NCBI GenBank assembly: GCA_022822265.1
Contig: JAJECA010000060.1
Coordinates: 124,001-188,000 of the forward strand
Length of the DNA: 64,000 bases
Direction: 5' to 3'
DNA from: Acidimicrobiia bacterium
GTDB taxonomy: Bacteria > Actinomycetota > Acidimicrobiia > Acidimicrobiales > Bin134
The position numbers were made by a program, and so were the translations under genes. The notes beneath the pieces were generated by a model that did not search any database, was not told the origin of the DNA, and worked only from the letters and a program-made list of their open reading frames with translations. How positions within the stretch are numbered: position 1 is the stretch's first letter; each line of letters opens with the position of its first letter. Shown one piece after another: positions 39,845 to 48,080 of this stretch.

Positions 39845-40813
39845 ATGGTTGACATCGCACCGCCGCTGGCCAAGGGCTCGGTATCGCTGCGGCTGTATCC
39901 CCACGACGGCCCAGCCGCTGAGCAGCTAAACGAGGTGCGCGACCTGGCCCGGCGAGCTGTGGAAGTGGGTTACGACGGGGTATTGGTGTCTGAGCACCAC
40001 GCAGGCTTCCCGGGCTATTTCCCCAGCCCTCAGCAAATGGCCGGATTCCTGCTGGCGGCCATGCCGTCTGGATGGGCGGCGCCGTGCCCTCTGCTGTTGC
40101 CGATGAAGCCCTACGCGCTCATCGCGGAAGAAGTGGCTTGGCTTGCCGCTGCCTTCCCCGGTCGTGTGGGCGCGGGTTTCGCGTCAGGTGCACTGCCCGT
40201 GGACTTCGAGCTTGCTGAGGTCCCGTTCGAAGAGATCAGCCCGCGATTCAAGCAGGCCCTACCCCTGGTGGTGGCCGCGCTGCGGGGCGAAGCCGATGGC
40301 CCGCTGGCCGACGACCGAGCCATCGCCGCCTGCGCCGACCACCCGGTGCCGATGGTGGCAGCCGCCCAGTCGCTCGCCGCTGTCCGCCGGGCGGCCGGAC
40401 TCGGCTTGGGCATCCTCTACGACAGCCTCCAAGCCACAGAACACGTGCGGGCGCTATCCGATGCCTACGACGAGGCGGGGGGAACCGGGCCCAAGATCCT
40501 CATCCGCCGAGTGTGGATCGGCGGCCCCCCCGGCGAGGCCGTCGACAACCAACTCGACCTCTACCGCACCTACACCACCGAAGGCACCATGGCCCGCTGG
40601 GACCAAGGCGCCAACACCGTCCTGGCCGCAAACGGTACCGAGGCCGCCCAGCAACTATGGGCCGCCATGGAAGCCACCGGCTCCAACACCATCAACATCC
40701 GCATCCACGTAGTCGGCCTGTCACCCGCCTACATCCGCGACCAACTCGACCTCCACGGCGAACTCGTGGAAACCCTGAGGGCGATGCTCTCCGGCTTGAC
40801 ACCCTCCTTGTGA
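39845..40813 (+). CDS. LLM-class luciferase-like oxidoreductase
   Basis: The 322-residue luciferase-like protein is of a different subgroup from its neighbour: GYDGVLVSEHHAGF (the SEHH turn), LIAEEVAWLAAAFPGRVGAGFASG, and VPMVAAAQSLAAVRRAAGLGLGI. The family uses FMN or F420. It is placed 5 bases after the previous LLM gene, so they are co-transcribed and may act in series. It ends 15 bases before the convergent RDD gene. No substrate can be assigned. Confidence 0.84.
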   Translation: MVDIAPPLAKGSVSLRLYPHDGPAAEQLNEVRDLARRAVEVGYDGVLVSEHHAGFPGYFPSPQQMAGFLLAAMPSGWAAPCPLLLPMKPYALIAEEVAWLAAAFPGRVGAGFASGALPVDFELAEVPFEEISPRFKQALPLVVAALRGEADGPLADDRAIAACADHPVPMVAAAQSLAAVRRAAGLGLGILYDSLQATEHVRALSDAYDEAGGTGPKILIRRVWIGGPPGEAVDNQLDLYRTYTTEGTMARWDQGANTVLAANGTEAAQQLWAAMEATGSNTINIRIHVVGLSPAYIRDQLDLHGELVETLRAMLSGLTPSL

Positions 40814-40828
40814 GGGCTCCGGTTCGAG

Positions 40829-41566
40829 CTACTGCGTCTTGACCACGAAGGTCCTCGCAACCTTGTCGTGCCAACCCTGACGGTCTCGATCCCAGACGAG
40901 TGAGAGGTAGCAAAGGATCGCCAGTAAGTTCCCGAACGGGACAAAATACACCGGGAGGCCCAAAACGAAGGGTAAGCCCCAGCGAAACAATGATTGCCCC
41001 CAACTCGGGGGCCGGCCCCATTCAGGTTGGAAGAGATCCTCGGACCGGACCACCTGAATTCTTGTAGCCATTTTGCCTGGTGTTTGGCCCTTGATGGCGA
41101 TGAACGCGATCTCATAGAAGGCCGCCGCGGCGGCAAACCACCAGCCCAAGAGTTCCAAGCCCTCGAAATAATCCTCGAAGTAGTCAAAGACCTCTTCGAC
41201 GTTTTCGGCGTCGGAGACTTCGTCGATTGGCATCGGTTTGATGTCGGTTAAGTGAAGGACGAACAGCAAGGCGACCGTAAGCGCCAAGAAAATGACCCCA
41301 TCGATGAGTCGGGCACCGAAGCGAGCAAGGCGGGAAGCCAGTTCCTGGGGCCGCTGAGAAGCAGCCATGTTCTGATCAGAAGCGCTTGAAGAGGCGGGTG
41401 CCGGCGGAATGGTTCGGCTCTTTGGCGGTTTCAGATTTTCCGCCCCGGTAAGGGGATCCAAAGATTGGACCCCGTCGTCGGCCACATACTCGGTCCATTT
41501 CTCGCCGTCCCACCAGCGGTACTCATGGCGGGTGGTGGGATCCGACTCCCAAGCAGGGTTGCTCAT
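40829..41566 (-). CDS. DUF2510-RDD family membrane protein
   Basis: The 245-residue protein has an N-terminal DUF2510-type motif (WESDPTTRHEYRWWDGEKW), a Pro/Ser-rich linker to about residue 85, and then an RDD domain. The domain begins RLARFGARLIDGVIFLALTV, with the Arg and Asp of the family, and has about four membrane helices plus the GQTPGKMATRIQVV block. RDD proteins are implicated in ion or solute exchange and membrane stress; the function here is unknown. Its -10 (TAGCCT) and 9-base spacing equal those of the paralogue upstream, so each copy has its own promoter. Confidence 0.82.
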   Translation of the reverse strand: MSNPAWESDPTTRHEYRWWDGEKWTEYVADDGVQSLDPLTGAENLKPPKSRTIPPAPASSSASDQNMAASQRPQELASRLARFGARLIDGVIFLALTVALLFVLHLTDIKPMPIDEVSDAENVEEVFDYFEDYFEGLELLGWWFAAAAAFYEIAFIAIKGQTPGKMATRIQVVRSEDLFQPEWGRPPSWGQSLFRWGLPFVLGLPVYFVPFGNLLAILCYLSLVWDRDRQGWHDKVARTFVVKTQ

Positions 41567-41575
41567 GCGGTGGTC

Positions 41576-41581
41576 AGGCTA
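41576..41581 (-). promoter_or_regulatory. -10 hexamer TAGCCT of the first RDD gene
   Basis: On the minus strand TAGCCTGAC is followed by 6 further bases and then ATG 41566. The same TAGCCTGAC and 9-base spacing occurs before the other RDD gene, which points to a duplicated promoter. Confidence 0.5.
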
Positions 41582-41639
41582 ACCGGTGGTTGTCAACCGA
41601 CCCGTGGCTCAGTCTGCGTCGACCGAGGCGACATCGCCG

Positions 41640-42281
41640 CTAGCTTCCTTGAGGGTATCGCGCATGGGGGACCGGCTTGAAGAGATGGTGCGGATCTCTG
41701 ATGACAACGGTCTTCAGCATTTTGTCCCACACCGTTTGATTGCGGTCGTTGTTCAGCAAGACGATGCCGTTGACGATTATCCAGACGATGCCCAAGAGAA
41801 AGACACCGGCCAAAAAGGTGATGACCGCTGCCTTCAACAGCAATTCGCGCAGGGCCATCCATCCCCAATTGGCCGCACGATGGCTTTCGAGTCGCACCAC
41901 CCTCATTTTCAAAACCTGCTTGGCCGGCGACTGGCCACGGGAGTAAACGATCAGCGACCAGATCAGCCAGCCGATCAACAAAGTGACAACCACCAGCAGG
42001 AGCTCAAGAAACAAGGCTCCGAAACGCTGACCTCGGGATGCCAGCATTCGCGACAGGTCGGGTTGCTCAATGCTTGAGTCGCTTTCAAACCCTTCCGAAG
42101 TCGGGCCAGGGGGCGGCAGTGCTGACGGTGGCGTCTCGAGGGGGAGCCCTGATTCAGCGGTGCTTATGGGATCGACCGACTGGATGCCGTCGTCGGCAAC
42201 CTGGTCGGTCCACTGTTCGCCGTCCCACCAGCGATACTGGTGGCGGCCGGTCGGGTCGGGCTCCCAGGAAGACACGCTCAT
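41640..42281 (-). CDS. DUF2510-RDD family membrane protein, paralogue
   Basis: The 213-residue tandem paralogue of the preceding gene has an N-terminal WEPDPTGRHQYRWWDGEQW motif, a Pro/Ser linker, and an RDD-like domain. In the latter the first helix reads RGQRFGALFLELLLVVVTLL, so the Asp positions of RDD are lost. The SRGQSPAKQVLKMRVV block, equivalent to GxxPGKxxxxxxVV, is kept. The two copies are separated by 73 bases and each has its own promoter. A divergent function after duplication is likely but unknown. Confidence 0.8.
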   Translation of the reverse strand: MSVSSWEPDPTGRHQYRWWDGEQWTDQVADDGIQSVDPISTAESGLPLETPPSALPPPGPTSEGFESDSSIEQPDLSRMLASRGQRFGALFLELLLVVVTLLIGWLIWSLIVYSRGQSPAKQVLKMRVVRLESHRAANWGWMALRELLLKAAVITFLAGVFLLGIVWIIVNGIVLLNNDRNQTVWDKMLKTVVIRDPHHLFKPVPHARYPQGS

Positions 42282-42290
42282 GATGGTGTC

Positions 42291-42296
42291 AGGCTA
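42291..42296 (-). promoter_or_regulatory. -10 hexamer TAGCCT of the second RDD gene
   Basis: On the minus strand TAGCCTGAC precedes ATG 42281 with a 9-base gap, matching the promoter of the neighbouring paralogue. Confidence 0.5.
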
Positions 42297-42337
42297 GTAG
42301 TTGGCAGCGGCAATCTGGCACCGACAGGGTGATGCTC

Positions 42338-43243
42338 ATGACCACTTATGACGAGTTCTCCATGCTGGCGGACAATGCCTCTGAGGTGGGGTTGGACTGG
42401 GATGGGCCGCCTCCGGTGGAGAGGTGTCGGGTGGAATTGCCCGGCGGGCTCGGCTTGAGCGCCATCGTGTGGGGGGATGCGCCGGCCCGGGTGGTGTTCA
42501 TCCACGGAGGCGCCCAGAATGCTCATACCTGGGACACGGTGGTGTTGGCTCTGGGGGAGCCGGCGGTGGCCATAGACCTGCCCGGCCATGGGCACTCCGA
42601 CTGGAGGCCCGAGCACGACTATTGGCCGCCATCGATGGCCGACGATGTGGCGGTGGCCATTCAGGAACTGGCACCGGAGGCGGAGCTAGTGGTGGGCATG
42701 TCGCTGGGCGGCCTGACCGCCATCTGCCTGGGCGCCCGCCACCCTCAGTTGGTTCCCTCCTTGGCGGTGGTGGACGTGACCCCCGGCACCGATCATGCCA
42801 AGGCCGAGCCGATTGTGGAGTTCATCTCGGGACCCCAGACATTTGAAAGCTTTGACGACATCCTGGGCCGCACCATGGAGTTCAATCCCACCCGCACCGA
42901 GTCGTCGCTGCGGCGGGGCATCATCCACAACGCTTTCGAACAGGAAGACGGTAGCTGGACCTGGCGATGGGATCCGGTGCGGGATTGGAAGCTCACCGAC
43001 CCGGCCAAACCAAGCAGCGGTAGCCCCGAGTTCTCCGACCTGTGGACCGCAGTGGATGCGCTGGCGTGCCCGGTGGTGTTGTATCGGGGGGCGGACTCAG
43101 GGGTGGTGGGCGACGAAGACGTGGAAGAGTTCTTGCGCCGCCAGCCCGATGCCGAGGTGGTGGTAGTGGCCGATGCCGGCCACAGCATCCAAGGCGACCA
43201 GCCGAGGGAGCTGGCCCGCCTGCTGGCGTCCCGCCTGGGCTAA
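42338..43243 (+). CDS. Alpha/beta hydrolase
   Basis: The 301-residue alpha/beta-hydrolase has an oxyanion block VVFIHGGAQNAHTWD, DLPGHGHSD, the nucleophile elbow GMSLGG (Ser at about residue 122), and a late ADAGHSIQGDQP with the catalytic His. The acid is probably the Asp in YRGADSGV or the following acidic cluster. It could be an esterase, a lactonase or a C-C hydrolase; in steroid pathways HsaD-type members act on ring cleavage products, but nothing here proves that. ATG 42338 is chosen because AGGGTG lies 6 bases upstream; starts at 42329 and 42332 are alternatives. Confidence 0.87.
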   Translation: MTTYDEFSMLADNASEVGLDWDGPPPVERCRVELPGGLGLSAIVWGDAPARVVFIHGGAQNAHTWDTVVLALGEPAVAIDLPGHGHSDWRPEHDYWPPSMADDVAVAIQELAPEAELVVGMSLGGLTAICLGARHPQLVPSLAVVDVTPGTDHAKAEPIVEFISGPQTFESFDDILGRTMEFNPTRTESSLRRGIIHNAFEQEDGSWTWRWDPVRDWKLTDPAKPSSGSPEFSDLWTAVDALACPVVLYRGADSGVVGDEDVEEFLRRQPDAEVVVVADAGHSIQGDQPRELARLLASRLG

Positions 43244-43246
43244 GCC

Positions 43247-44218
43247 CTAATCGTTGCCGTAGGCGGCGGTGAGGCGCTCGGCGCCGCCGATGCCGGGAGC
43301 GGGCTGGCCGCCGGGATAACGGGCTTCGTAGACCCCGGTCAGGCCGTCTCGCCAGCTCACCTGGCAAGGACCGGTGAGGGATATCCGCTTGGCCGGATCG
43401 GCTCCACTGCCGGGCTGCGATCCGGGGAAGACGTCGTAGGCAACCTCGGGCATCCTCCCGGAGAGCTCGCCCAGGAATGTCACCCAGTCCTCTGCCTTGA
43501 CGTGCTCGTCGCCGCCCCAGTTGACCACCCTGGCCGGCACCGACGCCGCGGCCAACAGCGGCTCGACGTGGGCGTTCATGTCGTCTTGGTGGATGGGGGA
43601 GTAGGGCGACGGGGCCGGTGCCCGCAGCCGGATAGGCAGGTCGTTCATCAGCCAGTCCATGTGGTACACGGGCAGCCCCCCGTTGGGCCCGTAGCTGGCG
43701 TTGATGCGGGCAATGGTGGTGGGTAGGTTGAGCGCCCGGGCCATGGTGCGGGCCACCGCCTCCCCGCCGATCTTCGACATTGAGTAGGTGGGGGCGTGGA
43801 CTGCGTGGCAGTCGCCGATGCGGTCGGTCTCGGTGTAGAGGTGCCACGGGTCGGGGTGGGCGTGGTACACCGAGCAGGTGGAAGCAATGAGCGCGGCCTT
43901 GGCCTTGTGGCAGTGGGCCATGAGCAGGCCGGTGCCCTCGGCGTTCACCCGGATAGCCCAGTCGTAGTCCAGGCCCTGCCCCTGGAAAGCCGCCATGTGT
44001 ACCAAATAGTCGAAGTCGTCGGGCAGCATCGAGAAGTCACCGTCGGCCACGTCCGCAACCTCGGTGTGAACCCCGGCGGCCTCCACCATCTCCCGGCTGC
44101 CCTCGGCGCTGAACCGGGCGATGCCCCACACCTCGTTGTGCTCGGCCAGAAAGGCGGCCATGGGGAGGGCGATCTGGCCGGTCATGCCGGTTATGAGGAT
44201 CTTCTGGTCTTGCAGCAT
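43247..44218 (-). CDS. NAD-dependent epimerase/dehydratase (extended SDR)
   Basis: The 323-residue extended SDR has ITGMTGQIALPMAAFL at the cofactor turn (GxxGxI), STCSVYHAHPD with the catalytic Ser/Thr, and YSMSK. The long C-terminal substrate domain starts at about residue 175. It probably acts on a nucleotide sugar or related carbonyl compound. ATG 44218 is preceded at 5 bases by AAGGAG (complement of 44224-44229). It is downstream of the PIG-L and cofC genes on the same strand with a 19-base gap, so it may be in their operon. Confidence 0.85.
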   Translation of the reverse strand: MLQDQKILITGMTGQIALPMAAFLAEHNEVWGIARFSAEGSREMVEAAGVHTEVADVADGDFSMLPDDFDYLVHMAAFQGQGLDYDWAIRVNAEGTGLLMAHCHKAKAALIASTCSVYHAHPDPWHLYTETDRIGDCHAVHAPTYSMSKIGGEAVARTMARALNLPTTIARINASYGPNGGLPVYHMDWLMNDLPIRLRAPAPSPYSPIHQDDMNAHVEPLLAAASVPARVVNWGGDEHVKAEDWVTFLGELSGRMPEVAYDVFPGSQPGSGADPAKRISLTGPCQVSWRDGLTGVYEARYPGGQPAPGIGGAERLTAAYGND

Positions 44219-44237
44219 GGGAACTCCTTCGCAGGTT

Positions 44238-44966
44238 CTAAAGGTCGTCGATCAGCTTGAACAGCTCGGCCGAGGCCAGTCCGGCCTCTGCGCCTGCCTG
44301 GGCCAGCTTGTCGGCCACCCACGCGTGGAGTCGGGCCAGGTCGGCATGGCTGGGGTTGGGGGGCAGGTCCAGGGTGGTCTCATATTGGCTGACGAAGGCC
44401 TCGATAGCTCTCGCCTTGGCCGACTCGAATCCGGAGGTGTCCTCGGCGTGATCGGGCTCGTCGGCCTCGAACAGGAGGAGGGTGTCGGGGCGGTGGGGGG
44501 CCAGGCCCAATTCGGGAAAGAAGTGGGGGTCGCGAGCAGCCACAATGCCGTCAACGGTCAGCCAGCCGGCATGGCGGTGGTCGGGATGGAGCCGCCATCG
44601 CCGCCACGGGTCGTGGCCCAGCACTACGGTGGGATGCAGGGTCCTGATCCACGAGGCCACTTGCCGTCGGGGCTCCGGCCCCGATTCCAGCTCCCCGTCT
44701 ACCCAGCCCAAGAACACCACCTCGCCGGAAGCGCCCAACCGTCGGGCCGATTCGCGCTGTTCGTCTTGGCGCACGGCCACCAGCTTGTCCAGGTCGGCAT
44801 TGGGATCCCAGGTTCCCTTGGAGCCGTCGGTACACACCAGCAGGCTCACCTCGCAGCCTTGGGCTGCCCATTTGGCCAGCGTGGCCCCGGCTTTCAATTC
44901 GATGTCGTCGGGATGGGCCCCGATGGCCAGCGCCCGCTCGGGGGTGGCCAAATCCTGCGACCTCAC
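44238..44966 (-). CDS. PIG-L family deacetylase
   Basis: The 242-residue LmbE/PIG-L protein has the zinc motif GAHPDDIEL (about residues 16-24), the TDGSKGTWD loop and a C-terminal DHRHAGW block giving the third ligand. Family members deacetylate N-acetylglucosaminyl compounds; in actinobacteria MshB and Mca act in mycothiol metabolism. Here the gene sits between cofC and an epimerase, so a role on a sugar conjugate is plausible. It overlaps cofC by 4 bases. It is not clearly MshB by sequence, so no symbol is given. Confidence 0.87.
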   Translation of the reverse strand: MRSQDLATPERALAIGAHPDDIELKAGATLAKWAAQGCEVSLLVCTDGSKGTWDPNADLDKLVAVRQDEQRESARRLGASGEVVFLGWVDGELESGPEPRRQVASWIRTLHPTVVLGHDPWRRWRLHPDHRHAGWLTVDGIVAARDPHFFPELGLAPHRPDTLLLFEADEPDHAEDTSGFESAKARAIEAFVSQYETTLDLPPNPSHADLARLHAWVADKLAQAGAEAGLASAELFKLIDDL

Positions 44967-45538
44967 GCCATCACTGCCAGCTCGTCCAAGTCGGCGGGAA
45001 CGTCGATGTCGAGTCCGAAGGCCGGGTCGCGCAGAATGCGCAGGCTGCGTCCCACCCGTTGAGCCTCGGCCAGGTGGCGGGCGAACGAGCCTCGGCCGTA
45101 GGAGAACTCAAACGGGCAGTCGCTGGGCAGGGTGATCACATTGGTGCCGTCGTTGCGGCGGTCGGGCACCAAAGTGATGCCGGGCCATTCGCCCAGCGGG
45201 GCCAGCGATCCGGCCCGCGGGAGGTCTCCATGGGCCACGATCACCCGGTCGAATCCGCTGTCTCTCAGGTGGTCCACCCCGCTGCGCACTGCACCGTTCA
45301 GCCCGGTACCGGGGCGCCACACCACCTCGGCCCCCACTGATTCGGCCCAGTCGCGTACCCCGCCGTCGTCGCACACCACGGCCACCGCCAGCGGAGCGGC
45401 CGACTGAACCACGTGGGTGGCCATGTCGCGGGCAAGAGCGGCCCGTTCCTCGGCCCCGAGAGCGGGTGCCAACCGGAGCTTGGCCTCGGCGAAGGCCTTC
45501 ACCGGTATCAACACCGCCACCTTCGGCCCTGGGCTCAC
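44963..45538 (-). CDS. cofC: 2-phospho-L-lactate/PEP guanylyltransferase (CofC/FbiD)
   Basis: The 191-residue nucleotidyltransferase makes the GDP-activated precursor of coenzyme F420 (from phospholactate or, in mycobacteria, PEP). It shows VLIPVKAFAEAKLRLAP at the N-terminus (the xPVKxxxxAKxRLxP block), VVCDDGG, GLNGAVRSG, and ALxxHGDLPR, then a DRRNDGTNVI block. The GTG start at 45538 is set by a TAGACT hexamer 7 bases upstream; a longer frame would reach into gpsA's promoter. Divergent arrangement with gpsA resembles the fbiD-gpsA neighbourhood in mycobacteria. It supports F420 use by the LLM genes at 39 kb. Confidence 0.88.
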   Translation of the reverse strand: MSPGPKVAVLIPVKAFAEAKLRLAPALGAEERAALARDMATHVVQSAAPLAVAVVCDDGGVRDWAESVGAEVVWRPGTGLNGAVRSGVDHLRDSGFDRVIVAHGDLPRAGSLAPLGEWPGITLVPDRRNDGTNVITLPSDCPFEFSYGRGSFARHLAEAQRVGRSLRILRDPAFGLDIDVPADLDELAVMA

Positions 45539-45545
45539 CCGCAGG

Positions 45546-45551
45546 AGTCTA
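45546..45551 (-). promoter_or_regulatory. -10 hexamer TAGACT deciding the cofC start
   Basis: On the minus strand TAGACT ends 7 bases before GTG 45538, where the conserved N-terminal strand begins. A leaderless start is supported. Confidence 0.5.
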
Positions 45552-45612
45552 CGGCCAACCACTCTGGCGGCCCATACGCAGTACCACTGGCCTCTTTCGG
45601 TACTGGCCCGTC

Positions 45613-45618
45613 TACGCT
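45613..45618 (+). promoter_or_regulatory. -10 hexamer TACGCT of gpsA
   Basis: TACGCT ends 8 bases before ATG 45627. It supports a leaderless gpsA transcript and excludes a frame starting at 45417. Confidence 0.45.
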
Positions 45619-45626
45619 CAGTGCCT

Positions 45627-46721
45627 ATGTCGAACAGGGTCGCGGTCATCGGCGGAGGGTCGTGGGGCACCACGGTTGCCCATCTGGCCGCGCACAACGA
45701 GCCCACCGTGTTGTGGTGCCGCGATCCGAAGACAGTCGCCGCCGTGAACGAGCGCCACGTCAATCCCCGTTATCTGGACGGCTTCGAGCTGCATCCCCGT
45801 CTGCGGGCCACCACCGATTTGGAGCAGGCCGTGGCGGAGGCCGAGGTGGTGGTTATGGGGATTCCGTCGTCCGCGTTCAGACAGGTCTTGGAGAGGGTGA
45901 CCCCTCACCTGCGGCCGTGGGTGCCGGTGGTGAGCCTCACCAAAGGGCTGGAGCGGGGCACCCGCCAGCGCATGACCGAGATCATCAACCAGGTGGCGCC
46001 GGCCCATCCCGCGGGCACCCTCACCGGTCCCAACCTGGCCAAGGAGATTCTGTCCGGACATGCGGCCACATCGGTGATGGCCATGGCCGACGACACCGTG
46101 GCCACTGCCCTCCAGGGGGTGTTCACCACCGATCGCTTCCGGGTCTACACCAATGACGACGTGATCGGCTGCGAGTTGGGCGGCACCCTCAAGAACGTGA
46201 TCGCTCTGGCTTCGGGCATGGTGGACGGCCTTGGCGCGGGGGACAACACCCGGGCGGCGGTGATTACCAGGGGGTTGGCAGAGATGGGCCGTCTGGGTAC
46301 TGCCATGGGCGGTCGGGCCGACACCTTTGCCGGACTGGCCGGTATGGGTGATCTGCTGGCCACGTGTATAAGTCCCCAGAGTCGTAACCGCCATGTGGGC
46401 GAGCAGATCGGACGGGGCCGCAAGGCCAAAGCGGTGGTGGCCGAGATGGACCAAGTGGCCGAAGGTGTATTCACCGCGGGGGTAGTAGTGGAGTTGGCCG
46501 CCGAGCATAGTGTGGAGATGCCCATCAGCACAGAGGTGCATGCGGTGATCAAGGGCACGCGGACCGCGGCCGAGGCATCGATGGTGCTGATGGGGCGCCA
46601 AACCCGCCCCGAGCCAGAGGCGACCAGGGCGTCGCGTTTCCGCCGATTGTGGCCGGAGAAGGCAGATTCCAAGGGGTCGCCGCTGCGTCGGCTCTGGCGG
46701 TTCGTTACCCGATCTTCTTGA
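45627..46721 (+). CDS. gpsA: Glycerol-3-phosphate dehydrogenase [NAD(P)+]
   Basis: The 364-residue enzyme reduces dihydroxyacetone phosphate to sn-glycerol-3-phosphate, the backbone for membrane lipids. It has the cofactor motif VIGGGSWGTTVA at residue 5-16, SLTKGLE, GPNLAKEI, and the substrate block LGGTLKNVIALASGM. GAGDNTRAAVITRGLAEM and a C-terminal AEGV block follow. It is longer than the usual 330-340 residues by a basic tail (about residues 330-364) ending RLWRFVTRSS. The TGA stop overlaps the ATG of the next gene. The start ATG 45627 is supported by the promoter. Confidence 0.93.
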   Translation: MSNRVAVIGGGSWGTTVAHLAAHNEPTVLWCRDPKTVAAVNERHVNPRYLDGFELHPRLRATTDLEQAVAEAEVVVMGIPSSAFRQVLERVTPHLRPWVPVVSLTKGLERGTRQRMTEIINQVAPAHPAGTLTGPNLAKEILSGHAATSVMAMADDTVATALQGVFTTDRFRVYTNDDVIGCELGGTLKNVIALASGMVDGLGAGDNTRAAVITRGLAEMGRLGTAMGGRADTFAGLAGMGDLLATCISPQSRNRHVGEQIGRGRKAKAVVAEMDQVAEGVFTAGVVVELAAEHSVEMPISTEVHAVIKGTRTAAEASMVLMGRQTRPEPEATRASRFRRLWPEKADSKGSPLRRLWRFVTRSS

Positions 46722-48067
46722 TGAGCAAACCTCTTGATGTTCTCGGTGCCCCCGGGTGGGGGGAAGTGGATACCCGCGGGTCAGTCCGCCCCGGTTCCGG
46801 GGAATGGACGCTGGACTGGTGGGTAGGGGCGTCGGATCGCTGGCACCAGGCATCGCAGGAGGCCGCCGTGCGCCAGAGCGATGTGGGGGCCGGTGCAGTG
46901 GTGGAGACCCGCATGAAGGTGCCCGACGGAGATGCGGTTCAGCGAGTTTGGGCGGTGGCCGCTGGCGGGGGACCGGCGGCGGCGGTGGTGGAGGTGGGAA
47001 ATGAGGCCTCCACCGCTTTCGCGGTTGCCTTGGTGGTGCAGGCCCCGGGGGCGGTGCTGTCGGTGAATACCGCCGGAGTGACCGTCGGCGGACAGCCGGT
47101 GCTGTCGTGGGATCATCTCCCAGCGGGTGCTGCGGTCGGGCATGACGCGATTGAGGCTCTGCTCGAGGTTGAAGGCGGGACCACCCCAGGGTTGGACCTC
47201 AAAGGCCGCGACGTGGTCGCCGCGGTGTGGCCGCTGCCCCACACCGCCCGGATGGCGGTGAGCGCATCGTTGGGCCGGGGCATGGTGCCGGCGCCATCCG
47301 ATCTGCCCGACGCCGAGGCGGTGGTGCGGGGCTGGCAGGCCCATCTGGATCGGGGGGCTCGGATCGAGGTGCCCGATGAGGGCTTGGCCCGGCGCATCGA
47401 CCGCAATCGCCGCCGATGGCTGGGGCAAACCGGCCGTATGGAGACCCTCGACGTCGCCGAACTCTGCGAGCTGTCGGTGCGGCTCGACCATCACGGCTAT
47501 CACGACGACGCCGAGGTGGTGCTGGATGAGGTCGCCGCCCGTTGGACCACCGAGGCGCCAACCGAACGGCTGACGGCCTTCACCGTTCACCACGACCTGA
47601 CGGACGACCAAAAGACCGCTGTTCGATTCGTTGAGGCTGTGGCCGAGGCAGTGGAGGCCGCCGCCCGCACCGGCTCAGCCGTGCCGGTTGATCCGGTCGA
47701 GCGCTTTCTGATCGCCACGGGCCAAGATCGGGCCGCTCAAGATCTCCGCCGTCTCGAATTGGGCCCTGCTGAGCCTCCTGCTGAAGGTCTGCGGGCCGAG
47801 TTAGTGGCCGACCACTGCGAAGATCTACTGGTAGCTCCCGGCTTCCGATCAGCATGGAGGGGAGGGTCGCTCTCGGTCTACGGGCTGCCCACTCGGTTCG
47901 GTACGCTCTCCTATGCAGTGCGCTGGCACGGTGCCCGCCCTGCGATGCTGTGGGAGCTGGACTCCCGACCCGGCCCGGATCCGGTTGTGATCCGAGCCCC
48001 GGGGCTGGACGAGAGCTGGTCGAGCCAGGATCCGGCCGGAGAAACGCTTTTGGCTGCACCCCAATAG
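46721..48067 (+). CDS. Hypothetical protein translationally coupled to gpsA
   Basis: The 448-residue protein has no recognised family. The N-terminal half is rich in beta-type strands (WTLDWWVGASDRWHQ, ETRMKVPDGDAVQRVW, VVEVGNEASTAFAVALVV). The middle is helical and acidic; the C-terminal part has a VYGLPTRFGTLSYAVRWHG block reminiscent of glycosidase beta-sandwich ends. I see no signal peptide or membrane helix. The ATG overlaps the gpsA stop by one base (TGATG), so it is made together with GpsA; a glycan or glycolipid role is a guess. It precedes rnhB by 13 bases. Confidence 0.78.
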   Translation: MSKPLDVLGAPGWGEVDTRGSVRPGSGEWTLDWWVGASDRWHQASQEAAVRQSDVGAGAVVETRMKVPDGDAVQRVWAVAAGGGPAAAVVEVGNEASTAFAVALVVQAPGAVLSVNTAGVTVGGQPVLSWDHLPAGAAVGHDAIEALLEVEGGTTPGLDLKGRDVVAAVWPLPHTARMAVSASLGRGMVPAPSDLPDAEAVVRGWQAHLDRGARIEVPDEGLARRIDRNRRRWLGQTGRMETLDVAELCELSVRLDHHGYHDDAEVVLDEVAARWTTEAPTERLTAFTVHHDLTDDQKTAVRFVEAVAEAVEAAARTGSAVPVDPVERFLIATGQDRAAQDLRRLELGPAEPPAEGLRAELVADHCEDLLVAPGFRSAWRGGSLSVYGLPTRFGTLSYAVRWHGARPAMLWELDSRPGPDPVVIRAPGLDESWSSQDPAGETLLAAPQ

Positions 48068-48068
48068 C

Positions 48069-48074
48069 TACTTT
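48069..48074 (+). promoter_or_regulatory. -10 hexamer TACTTT upstream of rnhB
   Basis: TACTTT ends 6 bases before ATG 48081. It could start a leaderless rnhB transcript, although GAAGGG just before the ATG may also act as a ribosome-binding site in a gpsA-led mRNA. Confidence 0.4.
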
Positions 48075-48080
48075 GAAGGG

